Shown here in pieces: positions 54,462 through 62,407 of a stretch of 64,000 bases of DNA (its first letter is position 1; every line of letters begins with the position of its first letter). A program made the translations under genes and the position numbers. The stretch comes from Burkholderiales bacterium 67-32 (GTDB taxonomy: Bacteria > Pseudomonadota > Gammaproteobacteria > Burkholderiales > Burkholderiaceae_B): assembly GCA_001898625.1 (NCBI GenBank), contig MKUP01000025.1, forward strand, positions 124,001 through 188,000, read 5' to 3'. The notes beneath the pieces were generated by a model. That model did no database searches. It saw only the letters and a program-made list of their open reading frames with translations, and was not told the origin of the DNA.

Positions 54462-54971
54462 TCACGCCGCCCCCGCCGCCCGACGCTGTGCCACTTCCCG
54501 CTTGACCCAGCCCGTCACGCCGCCCAGGTCGATGATCTCCTGGATGAAGGCAGGCATCGGCTCGGCCTGGTAGCTCACGCCGTCCAGGCGCACGATGCCG
54601 TTGCGGGTATCGACCTCGATCGTTTGGCCATCCTGCGCGGCCGCCGCCACTTCTGGACTGATCAGGATGGGCAGCCCCAGGTCGATGGACATCCGATAAA
54701 AGGTCCGGGAAAAACTTGCCGCGACGATACAGCCGATGCCCAGCGCCTTGAGTCCGAAAGGCGCCTGCTCGCGCCCTGACCCGGCGCCGAAATTGCGGCC
54801 CGCGACGATCACGTCGCCGGGCCGCACCCGGCCCACGAAGCCCGGATCGACTTCCTCGAAGATGTGCTTGGCGATCTCCGCCGGATCCAGCAGCGACAGA
54901 TAGCGTCCCGGCACCATCACATCGGTGTCGATGCTGTCTCCCAGTTTGTGCACCTTGCCCGAGAACATCAT
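54462..54971 (-). CDS. LeuD/DmdB-type dehydratase small subunit
   Basis: A 169-residue swivelling-domain subunit of an aconitase-family hydratase. DTDVMVPGRYLS and the glycine loop GRNFGAGSGREQAP are the LeuD-type substrate-binding features. It pairs with the large subunit encoded 12 bases upstream. Known relatives act on isopropylmalate, citraconate, homoaconitate or 2,3-dimethylmalate; the context favours a role outside leucine synthesis. Confidence 0.9.
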   Translation of the reverse strand: MMFSGKVHKLGDSIDTDVMVPGRYLSLLDPAEIAKHIFEEVDPGFVGRVRPGDVIVAGRNFGAGSGREQAPFGLKALGIGCIVAASFSRTFYRMSIDLGLPILISPEVAAAAQDGQTIEVDTRNGIVRLDGVSYQAEPMPAFIQEIIDLGGVTGWVKREVAQRRAAGAA

Positions 54972-54983
54972 GGAGCTTCTCCT

Positions 54984-56249
54984 TCAAAGGCGGGCCGGGT
55001 CGATGATCTCGCCGGCCACGGCCGTCGCCGCCGCGACGTAGGAATTCCCCAGGTAGACCTGGGCGCCGGCATGGCCGCCGCGTCCCTTGAAATTCCGGTT
55101 GATGGTGGCGAAGGCCACTTCGCCATCGTCCAGCGCGCCGTTGTGGCCGCCGAAACAGGCGCCGCACGTTGGCGTGCTGACCGCGGCGCCGGCCTCGATG
55201 AACTGCTCGATCAGTCCCTCCGCCATGGCCTGCAGGTAGATCTTCTGCGTGGCCGGCACGATCATCGCGCGGGTCCCGCGCGCGACCTTGCGCCCCTTGA
55301 GAACGCTGGCGATCTGCCGCAGGTCGCTAAGCGTGCCGTTGGCGCAGTTGCCCATGTAGACCTGGTCGACGTGGATGCCCGACAAGTGGTCCACGGACAC
55401 CACGTTCTCGGGCGAATAAGGCTTGGCGACCATGGGCCGCATGCGCGCCAGATCCAGCTCGTGCCGCGACGCGTACTGCGCGTCCGCGTCGGCGTTGACC
55501 AGGCTCCACGACCGCTTGCAGGTCTGCTCCGCCCAGGCCCGCGTGATGTCGTCCGCCTCGACGATGCCGGTCTTGGCGCCCGCCTCCACCACCATGTTGC
55601 AGATGCCCATGCGCTCGTCGATGTTGAACTGCGCGATGCCCGGGCCGCCGAACTCCATGGACCGGTACAGCGCACCATCGACGCCGATGTCCTGCAGGAT
55701 CTGCAGGATGACGTCCTTGCCGGTGACGTAGGGCGCCTTGGTGCCGTGCAGGTGGAAGCGCATCGACTCCGGCACCCTGAACCAGGTCTCGTCCAGCATC
55801 ATGATCGCGGCCATGCCGGCCCAGCTCATGCCGGTCCCGAAGGCGTTGAACGCGCCGGCCGTGCCGGTATGGGAATCGCCGCCCGCCACCAGGTTGCCGG
55901 GCCCGATGTATCCCTGCTCGGGAATGAGCGTGTGCTCGATGCCGCCCTTGCCCACGTCGAAGAACAGCTCGATGCCCTTGTCGCGCGCGAACCGGCGCAT
56001 GTCTCCCAGCATCCGCGCGCCGGCCGCGCTGGGCGCGGGGGCGAAATGGTCGCACACCAGCCCGACCTTCTCCGGCGCCGCGACCTTGCCTCCGCCCATG
56101 TTGGCGAAATGGCGGAAGGCCACCGGCCCGTTGGCATCGTTCAGCAGGACGAAGTCCACCTTCGCCCGAACCACGTTGCCGGGTTCCACCTGCTGGTCGC
56201 CGCCGATGCGGTGGGCTTCCAGGATTTTTTCCGCGATGGTCTGTCCCAC
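54984..56249 (-). CDS. LeuC/DmdA-type dehydratase large subunit
   Basis: A 421-residue iron-sulfur hydratase of the short, archaeal-type LeuC branch. The [4Fe-4S] ligands are C302 (MGNCANG), C362 and C365 (TCGACFGG). VAGGDSHTGTAGAFNAFGTG is the substrate region. The short branch includes homoaconitase-like enzymes, citraconate hydratases and 2,3-dimethylmalate dehydratase DmdA. It begins ten bases after the lyase gene. Confidence 0.9.
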   Translation of the reverse strand: MGQTIAEKILEAHRIGGDQQVEPGNVVRAKVDFVLLNDANGPVAFRHFANMGGGKVAAPEKVGLVCDHFAPAPSAAGARMLGDMRRFARDKGIELFFDVGKGGIEHTLIPEQGYIGPGNLVAGGDSHTGTAGAFNAFGTGMSWAGMAAIMMLDETWFRVPESMRFHLHGTKAPYVTGKDVILQILQDIGVDGALYRSMEFGGPGIAQFNIDERMGICNMVVEAGAKTGIVEADDITRAWAEQTCKRSWSLVNADADAQYASRHELDLARMRPMVAKPYSPENVVSVDHLSGIHVDQVYMGNCANGTLSDLRQIASVLKGRKVARGTRAMIVPATQKIYLQAMAEGLIEQFIEAGAAVSTPTCGACFGGHNGALDDGEVAFATINRNFKGRGGHAGAQVYLGNSYVAAATAVAGEIIDPARL

Positions 56250-56259
56250 CCTGGTGCTC

Positions 56260-57159
56260 CTATTTGCGCACGAACTGCTGCTCGAGCTGGTTGATTTCCT
56301 TCAAACCCATCAGCGCGTTGAGTTCCTCGAACGACACCAGCAGATCGGGCCGCTCGGTCACCTCGTCATCCTCCAGTTGCGACGCCAGGGCGGCGAGCGA
56401 ATTGGACAGGCCCATGATGGCCGACGCGCTCAGCATCCGACCGAACATGACCGCCGCCACGCCCATGTCCTGCAGCCGGCGGGCGGAGATCAGCGCGGTC
56501 GTCGAGCGCTTGCGGATGGCGAAGCCCATGTTCACGCACAGGGGCTTGGACACATTGCGCACGACGGTGCGGATATCGTCCTCGGTGGCCAGCGCATCGG
56601 CCAGCAGGAGATCGGCGCCGGCCTCCGCGTACAGGTTCAGGCGCCGGATCGCCTCGTCCAGGCCATGCGTGCCGAAGGCATCGGTGCGCGCCTTGATCAC
56701 GAAGTCGGGATCGCGCCGGGCCTCGACCGCCGCGTGGACCTTCTCGACCATTTCCTCGGCCGACACCACGCTCTTGCCCTGCATGTGCCCGCAGCGCTTG
56801 GGCCAGGACTGATCCTCGATCATGATGCCGGCCACGCCGGCCTGCTCGAACTTCTGGATCATGTGATACACGTTCACGGCATTGCCATAGCCCGTGTCGC
56901 CGTCGGCCAGCAGCGCCAGGTTGCAGGCGCTGGCCAGCCGCCGGCACGCGGTCAGGTTTTCCTCCATGCCCATCAGCCCGACGTCGGGCTTGCCCAGGTT
57001 GGCCTCGCTCAGCGCCGCGCCCGACACGAATCCCGCCTGGTAGCCGAACTGCTCGACCAGCTTGACGGTGAAGCCGTCGTAGACGGCATGCATGACGAGG
57101 ATCCGGGGGGCATTGATCAACGCCTTCAGGCGTGCGCCGGGACTCGGTGTATTCAGCAT
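56260..57159 (-). CDS. isocitrate-lyase/PEP-mutase family lyase, dimethylmalate-lyase-like
   Basis: A 299-residue member of the isocitrate lyase/PEP mutase superfamily. DGDTGYG (87-92) binds magnesium. The loop IEDQSWPKRCGHMQGK carries KRCGH at 121-125, the lyase form with catalytic C123, which separates carbon-carbon lyases from mutases. Relatives include 2-methylisocitrate lyase, 2,3-dimethylmalate lyase and oxaloacetate decarboxylase. It overlaps the flavoprotein gene by seven bases. Confidence 0.88.
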   Translation of the reverse strand: MLNTPSPGARLKALINAPRILVMHAVYDGFTVKLVEQFGYQAGFVSGAALSEANLGKPDVGLMGMEENLTACRRLASACNLALLADGDTGYGNAVNVYHMIQKFEQAGVAGIMIEDQSWPKRCGHMQGKSVVSAEEMVEKVHAAVEARRDPDFVIKARTDAFGTHGLDEAIRRLNLYAEAGADLLLADALATEDDIRTVVRNVSKPLCVNMGFAIRKRSTTALISARRLQDMGVAAVMFGRMLSASAIMGLSNSLAALASQLEDDEVTERPDLLVSFEELNALMGLKEINQLEQQFVRK

Positions 57160-58664
57160 TGCAGCTCCCGTTGGGACGTGGCGAACTGCCCGGCGCTCTT
57201 GCCCGCCAACCGGCCGAAGACCGCGCCGCTGGTCAACCCGCTCGCGCCGGGATAGTTGAAGTAGAAGATGCCGCCGACCATTTCCCCCGCGGCGTACAGG
57301 CCCGGAATGGGGTCATGGCCCGTATCGACGACCTGCCCATCGGTGTTGATCTTCAGCCCGCCGAACGTGAAGGTCACCCCGCAGGTGATGGCGAACGCCT
57401 GGAAAGGCGGCTTGTCGAGCGGTAATGCCCAGTTGGACTTGGGCACGTCGAGGCCTATCGTTCCCTTGCCGTCCTTGATGTTGGGATTGAACGGCACGTC
57501 GCGATTGACCGCGGCATTGAACTCTTTGATCGTGCGCAGGCACTGCTCCGGATCCACGTCGTCGAGCTTCTGCACCAGTTCTTCGAGCGTGTCCGCCTTC
57601 ACCCGGGTCACATGGCGAGTCCGGTACTCGTCCAGCAGCAGGTGCTGGACCTGATCATCGTAGATCTGCCAGGCGAACTGCCCCGGTTGTTCGAGCACCA
57701 GGTGCCCGTACTTGGCGTAGGTGAAGTTGCGGATGTCGGCGCCTTCGTCCAGGAAGCGCTTGCCCTCTCCGTTCACCATGATGCTGAAGGTGTAGCTATG
57801 GCGCTGGAAATGCGGCGTGACGTTCAGGTCGCCGAAATCCGTCGCGTAGCGTTCCCAGCCCACCGCATGGCAGCCCGACCAGTGGCCGTAGGGCTGCGCA
57901 CCGATGCGCAGCGCCATGTCCAGGCCGTCGCCGGTGTTGTATTTGGTGCCGCGCACCTTGGCCAGGTCCCAGCCCTTGCCCAGGTAGCGGGTGCGCCATT
58001 CCGTGTTGGCTTCGAACCCGCCGCAGGCCAGCACCGTGGCGCGGGCGCGGATCTTCAATTCCTTGCCGCCGATGCGCGCGACCACCCCCGAGACGCCGTC
58101 CACGTCATGGAGCAGGTCTTTCACCCATGCTTCGTAGACGATGCGTACACCCTTTTTTTCGACGGCGGCGTACAGCGCTTCGACCAGGCCCGGACCGCCG
58201 CCGTAGGTGGCCAGCGGAGCGCCGCCCCAGAACGTGAAGCGCCCGTCCTCCTTGTAGGCCTGGCGCCCGTAGTTCGGCATAAACTTCACGCCGTTGCCCT
58301 TCATCCAGTGCATGGTCGCATTGCTGTTGCGCACGAGGATCTCGCACAGGTCCGGATCCGTGCGGTGCTGCGTGATGCGGGCCATGTCGTCGAAGAAATC
58401 GCTTTCGGTGTACTGGCCGAAATCGGTCGTCGCGATTTCCTCTTCGGTCAGGTCCGCGGACAACGCCACGATGTCCTCCTGTCCGGCATACGCGAACCGG
58501 ACCTTGCCGTCGGTGTAGGCGCTGTTGCCGCCCCGTTCCTCGACGGGAGCCCGCTCGAGCAGCACCACGCTCGCTCCCTGTTCAGCCGCCGACAACGCCG
58601 CGCACAACGCGGCGTTGCCCCCGCCGACGACCAACACATCGTGGATCGTTGATTCAAGACTCAT
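57153..58664 (-). CDS. FAD-dependent dehydrogenase, tricarballylate-dehydrogenase/fumarate-reductase type
   Basis: A 503-residue flavoprotein of the FAD_binding_2 family. The N-terminal FAD motif GGGNAALCAALSAAEQG is followed by ERGGNSAYTDG, and the C-terminal AAGEMVGGIFYFNYPGASGL completes the FAD site. The overall layout is close to TcuA, which oxidises tricarballylate to cis-aconitate. No TcuB-like electron carrier is encoded nearby. It would create the double bond handled by the isomerase and dehydratase. Confidence 0.85.
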   Translation of the reverse strand: MSLESTIHDVLVVGGGNAALCAALSAAEQGASVVLLERAPVEERGGNSAYTDGKVRFAYAGQEDIVALSADLTEEEIATTDFGQYTESDFFDDMARITQHRTDPDLCEILVRNSNATMHWMKGNGVKFMPNYGRQAYKEDGRFTFWGGAPLATYGGGPGLVEALYAAVEKKGVRIVYEAWVKDLLHDVDGVSGVVARIGGKELKIRARATVLACGGFEANTEWRTRYLGKGWDLAKVRGTKYNTGDGLDMALRIGAQPYGHWSGCHAVGWERYATDFGDLNVTPHFQRHSYTFSIMVNGEGKRFLDEGADIRNFTYAKYGHLVLEQPGQFAWQIYDDQVQHLLLDEYRTRHVTRVKADTLEELVQKLDDVDPEQCLRTIKEFNAAVNRDVPFNPNIKDGKGTIGLDVPKSNWALPLDKPPFQAFAITCGVTFTFGGLKINTDGQVVDTGHDPIPGLYAAGEMVGGIFYFNYPGASGLTSGAVFGRLAGKSAGQFATSQRELQC

Positions 58665-58736
58665 GAATGGATTCCCCAGTCTGATGGAAGCACTGTCCCG
58701 CCGGACGCGGCATCTCGCGTCCGCGCGGCCCCACGC

Positions 58737-59729
58737 CTATTCGGCGGTGATCTTGGCCTTGGCGATGATGTCGGCCCATTTGTGCAGTTCGGTCGTCATG
58801 TAGGACTTGAACTCGGCGGCTCCGCCGGCGGCCGGCTGCACGCCCTGGGCCAGCAGCTTGTCCTGGAAGTCCTTGCGCTGCAGGCTCTTGCGGATGGCCT
58901 GGGCGAGTTTTTCCACCACCGGCGCCGGGGTGGCCGCCGGCACCAGGATCCCGTACCACGAGGTCGCCTCGTAGCCCGGCACCCCGGCTTCCGCCAGCGT
59001 CGGCACGTCGGGCAGGGCCGGGCTGCGCTCGCTCGACGAGATCGCCAGCGGCACCAGGGAGCCCTGGCGGATGTGGCTGAGCACGGCGGTGATGGAACTG
59101 AAGGCGACCGGCACCTCGCCCGCCATGACGGCGTTGGTGGACGGCGCGCCGCCCTTGTATGGCACATGCACCATCTCGACGCCGGCCATCGACTCGAACA
59201 GCTCCATCGACATGTGCGTGATATTGCCCACGCCGCCCGACGCGTAGTCGACCTTGCCCGGCCGGTGCGTCAGGTAGTCGATCAGTTGCGGCACGGACCG
59301 CACCGGGAACTTGGGATTGACCACCAGCACGGATGGCCCGTAGCCGACCAGGGACACCGGGGCGAAGTCGCGGCCGGCGTTGAACGGCAGGCGCGGGAAC
59401 ATCGACGGCATGGCGATCGTGGCATTCGCCAGATAGAGCGTGTAGCCATCGGGCGCGGAGCGTGCGACGGAGTCCGCGCCGATATTGCCGGACGCCCCCG
59501 GGCGATTCTCCACCACCACGGTCTGGCCGAATGCCTCGGTCAGGTTCTGCGCGATCACGCGCGCCACGACGTCGGTCGCGCCACCGGGCGCGAATCCCGA
59601 TATCAGACGGATGGTCCGCGCGGGATAGTCCGATTCCTGCTGTGCTCCGGCCAGCGCCGGTCCTGAGATGGCAAGACAAGCCCAGACGGCGACACACCCA
59701 CGCCGGGACCTGCGATCAAGGCAATACAT
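58737..59729 (-). CDS. Bug-family tripartite tricarboxylate receptor
   Basis: A 330-residue periplasmic receptor, first gene of the leftward carboxylate operon. The ATG at 59729 has AAGGAGG eight bases upstream and begins a signal peptide that ends near AGAQQE. The Bug start YPARTIRLISGFAPGGATD, the ENRPGASGNIG block and the VPYKGGAPS region are present. It is divergent to a CysB-like regulator. Confidence 0.92.
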   Translation of the reverse strand: MYCLDRRSRRGCVAVWACLAISGPALAGAQQESDYPARTIRLISGFAPGGATDVVARVIAQNLTEAFGQTVVVENRPGASGNIGADSVARSAPDGYTLYLANATIAMPSMFPRLPFNAGRDFAPVSLVGYGPSVLVVNPKFPVRSVPQLIDYLTHRPGKVDYASGGVGNITHMSMELFESMAGVEMVHVPYKGGAPSTNAVMAGEVPVAFSSITAVLSHIRQGSLVPLAISSSERSPALPDVPTLAEAGVPGYEATSWYGILVPAATPAPVVEKLAQAIRKSLQRKDFQDKLLAQGVQPAAGGAAEFKSYMTTELHKWADIIAKAKITAE

Positions 59730-59905
59730 GACCCATTCCTCCTTGGCGATCCCGTCTTGTTCGCGGGAGTTGTCGTGCCGGCATGCGCCGGTTTGCTCGC
59801 GACGGCGGCAAGGCCGCGCGATGGAGGTCACTGTATCAAGGGGGGTAATAGGCTGCCAGAATATTGTGTTATCTTGCTATGCAAAAATAGAATGCTGGAG
59901 ACGCC
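59730..59905. promoter_or_regulatory. divergent promoter region, Bug operon and LysR gene
   Basis: A 176-base gap in the typical LysR divergent arrangement. The part from 59840 to 59895 is AT-rich and includes a small TTGC-TAT-GCAA repeat at 59874-59884. I see no clear T-N11-A pair that I would trust as the operator. Confidence 0.4.
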
Positions 59906-60832
59906 ATGAAACTTCAACAGTTGCGGTACGTGCTCGAGGTATTCCGGCACGGCAATCACATCTCCAATGCCGCCGAGGCCCTGCATACCTCGCAGCCCGG
60001 TATCAGCAAACATCTCCAGCAACTGGAAGAAGAACTCGGCTTCGAAATCTTCGCCCGCAAGCGCAACCGCATCGTCGGCTTGACCGAACCTGGCGAAGAA
60101 GTCGTGACCATCGCCCAGCGCGTACTCAACGACATCGACAGCCTGAAGCGCCTGGGCGAAGAGCTTTCCTCCCGCGAAGGCGGCAGCCTGACCATCGCCA
60201 CCACGCACACCCAGGCCCGCTATGTCCTGCCTCAGGTCATCGAGCGCTTCATCCGCCAGCACCCCAAGGTGCAGTTGCACCTGCGCCAGGGCAACCCGAC
60301 GCAGATCTGCGAAATGGTGGAGGCGGGCGTGGCCGACCTGGCCGTGGGCACGGAAACCACGCGGGCCTTCCCGACGCTGGTCCGCATGGACTGCTTCGAG
60401 CTGGAGCGCTCCATCATCACCAAGGTGGGGCACCCGTTGCTCAAGATCCGCAAGCCCACCCTGCGGGACGTGTCGGCCTATCCGATCATCACGCACGACC
60501 CCGCGTTCAGCGGCAGGTGGAAAGTGATCGACGCCTTCAAGCGCGCCGGCATCAGTCCCAACATCATCTTCGGCGCGGTCGATGCCGACGTCAGCAAGAC
60601 CTACGTCGAACTTGGACTGGGCATCGCGGTCATGACCTCGGTCTCGATCGACAAGCAGAAGGACAAGGGGCTGCGCGCCATCGACGCCAGCCATCTGTTC
60701 GAGGCCAGCATGACGTCGATTTCCGTACGCATCAACGCCTACCTGCGCAACCACACCTTCGACTTCATCAGGATGTTCGCTCCGCACCTGACCCGCGACG
60801 CGGTCCGGGACGCGCTACAGGACGCCCGCTAG
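59906..60832 (+). CDS. CysB-family LysR transcriptional regulator
   Basis: A 308-residue LysR regulator of the CysB branch, paralogous to the one at 21012-21959. The helix-turn-helix covers ISNAAEALHTSQPGISKHLQQLEEELG, and the effector domain opens with THTQARYVLPQVI as in CysB. Since it is divergent to the Bug-headed operon, it is likely that operon's activator, either with a carboxylate effector or as a sulfur-linked control. The ATG at 59906 is the family start. Confidence 0.9.
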   Translation: MKLQQLRYVLEVFRHGNHISNAAEALHTSQPGISKHLQQLEEELGFEIFARKRNRIVGLTEPGEEVVTIAQRVLNDIDSLKRLGEELSSREGGSLTIATTHTQARYVLPQVIERFIRQHPKVQLHLRQGNPTQICEMVEAGVADLAVGTETTRAFPTLVRMDCFELERSIITKVGHPLLKIRKPTLRDVSAYPIITHDPAFSGRWKVIDAFKRAGISPNIIFGAVDADVSKTYVELGLGIAVMTSVSIDKQKDKGLRAIDASHLFEASMTSISVRINAYLRNHTFDFIRMFAPHLTRDAVRDALQDAR

Positions 60833-60881
60833 GCCGTGATACGCTAATCGATCCATGCCATCGCCTCGGATCCCGACGACC

Positions 60882-61625
60882 ATGCGCATCCGCATCCTCT
60901 CCGATCTCCACCACGAACACTTCAACGGCCATCGCCCGCTGCCCGAGGTCGACGCCGACCTGGTCGTGCTGGCCGGCGACATCCATACGCACGACCTCGG
61001 CATCGCCTGGGCCGGTCGGGCCTTCGGCAAGACGCCGGTCATCTACGTGCCGGGCAACCACGAGTTCTATTCCGCCCACATGGGCAGGCTGGACCGCAAG
61101 ATGCGCGAGACCGCCCGCCGGCACGGCGTGCACCTGCTGCAGAACGAGGCGGTGGAGCTGGACGGCGTGCGCTTCCTGGGCGCCACGCTATGGGCGGATT
61201 TCGCGCTGTATGGATCGCCCGGCGATGAACTGGCGCAGGCCATGGCCGTGCGCGTGATGCCCGATTTCAGCTGTATCGACACCGACCAGGGCACGTTCAC
61301 GCCGACGGCCTGCATCGCCCTGCACCAGGCCGCGCGCGCCTGGCTGGGCGAACAGCTCGACACCCCCTACGCCGGCCGTACGGTGGTCGTCACCCACCAT
61401 GCGCCCAGCGAACGTTCGGTGCCGCAGCAGTACAAGGGCAACCAGTTGTCGCCGGCCTTCTCGTCCAACCTGGACGACCTGGCGGCCAAGGCCGATCTCT
61501 GGATACACGGCCATACCCACACCTGTTTCGACTATCGCATCGGCAAGGCGCGCGTGGTCGCGAACCCGGGCGGCTACCCGGGCGAGAACGGGGAATTCGA
61601 TCCGACGCTGGTGGTGGAGATCTGA
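60882..61625 (+). CDS. calcineurin-like metallophosphoesterase
   Basis: A 247-residue cytoplasmic phosphoesterase. The metal motifs are in order: SDLHHE, AGDIHTHD, GNHEFY, THHAPS and GHTHTC. The ATG at 60882 places SDLHHE at the expected N-terminal position. Substrate unknown; such enzymes act on nucleotides or phosphodiesters. It is convergent to ugpQ with a five-base gap. Confidence 0.88.
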   Translation: MRIRILSDLHHEHFNGHRPLPEVDADLVVLAGDIHTHDLGIAWAGRAFGKTPVIYVPGNHEFYSAHMGRLDRKMRETARRHGVHLLQNEAVELDGVRFLGATLWADFALYGSPGDELAQAMAVRVMPDFSCIDTDQGTFTPTACIALHQAARAWLGEQLDTPYAGRTVVVTHHAPSERSVPQQYKGNQLSPAFSSNLDDLAAKADLWIHGHTHTCFDYRIGKARVVANPGGYPGENGEFDPTLVVEI

Positions 61626-61630
61626 GCGCG

Positions 61631-62407
61631 TCAGCGGAAATCGGCGCCGATCAGGTCGTAGCGATCGGTGCACAGGGCATCCACGCCCCATGAGAACAGC
61701 TCGCGCGCCCGCGCGGGATCGTTGACCGTGTAGCACATGAGGCCGTAACCGGCGGCCTTGATGCGGCGGGCCAGTTGCGCATCGAGCAGATCGTGCTGGC
61801 AATGCAGGGAGACGCAATCCAGGACTTCCAGGCGCGCCTGCCAGTCCGGCGGCACGTCCTCCACCAGCAGGCCGCGCGGAATGCCGGGGGCGGCCTCGCG
61901 GGCGGCGTTCAGGGCCTTGGCGGAAAACGACGAGAACAGCGGCAGCCCAGCCGGATCCACAACGCCGGCATACAGGTCCTGCACCATCTGTCCCACCACC
62001 TGCCCGGTATCCACGTCGTGGCCGGGCATGGGTTTGATCTCGATGTTCATCCAGATGCCGTGGCGGCGCAGCCATTGCACGATGTCTTCCAGGCGCGGCA
62101 CGGGCTCGCCCTGGAAGCGCGGGTCGAACCAGCCGCCGGCATCCATGCGCGCCAGGTCGGCGGACTCGAATGCGCTCACGTCGCCCACGCCGGGCACGGT
62201 GCGCCCGAGCTGGGTATCGTGCATGAGGATGGGGATGCCGTCGGCGGCAAGCATGACGTCGAACTCGACGCCGCCGATACGGCGGGCATGGGCTTCCTGC
62301 ATGCCCGCCAGGGTGTTCTCGGGGGCCAGCCGGCCCCCGCCCCGATGGGCCACCACGCGGGGATAGGGCCAGGTCCTGGTGGAAGCAGCGCCCTCCCCCG
62401 TGGTCAT
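61631..62407 (-). CDS. ugpQ: glycerophosphodiester phosphodiesterase UgpQ
   Basis: A 258-residue cytosolic enzyme that splits glycerophosphodiesters to glycerol-3-phosphate and an alcohol. The motif AHRGGGRLAPENT has the catalytic histidine and metal-binding Arg/Glu region, FDVMLAADGIPILMHD the second histidine, and IEIKP a metal ligand. Its ATG overlaps the ugpB stop (ATGA), so the two are coupled. Confidence 0.92.
   Translation of the reverse strand: MTTGEGAASTRTWPYPRVVAHRGGGRLAPENTLAGMQEAHARRIGGVEFDVMLAADGIPILMHDTQLGRTVPGVGDVSAFESADLARMDAGGWFDPRFQGEPVPRLEDIVQWLRRHGIWMNIEIKPMPGHDVDTGQVVGQMVQDLYAGVVDPAGLPLFSSFSAKALNAAREAAPGIPRGLLVEDVPPDWQARLEVLDCVSLHCQHDLLDAQLARRIKAAGYGLMCYTVNDPARARELFSWGVDALCTDRYDLIGADFR

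Noticed and set aside
54462..56249. Leucine-biosynthetic leuCD
   Set aside because: The subunits are of the short branch and sit in a catabolic operon with Bug receptors, lyase and isomerase genes and without leuB, so biosynthetic naming would mislead.
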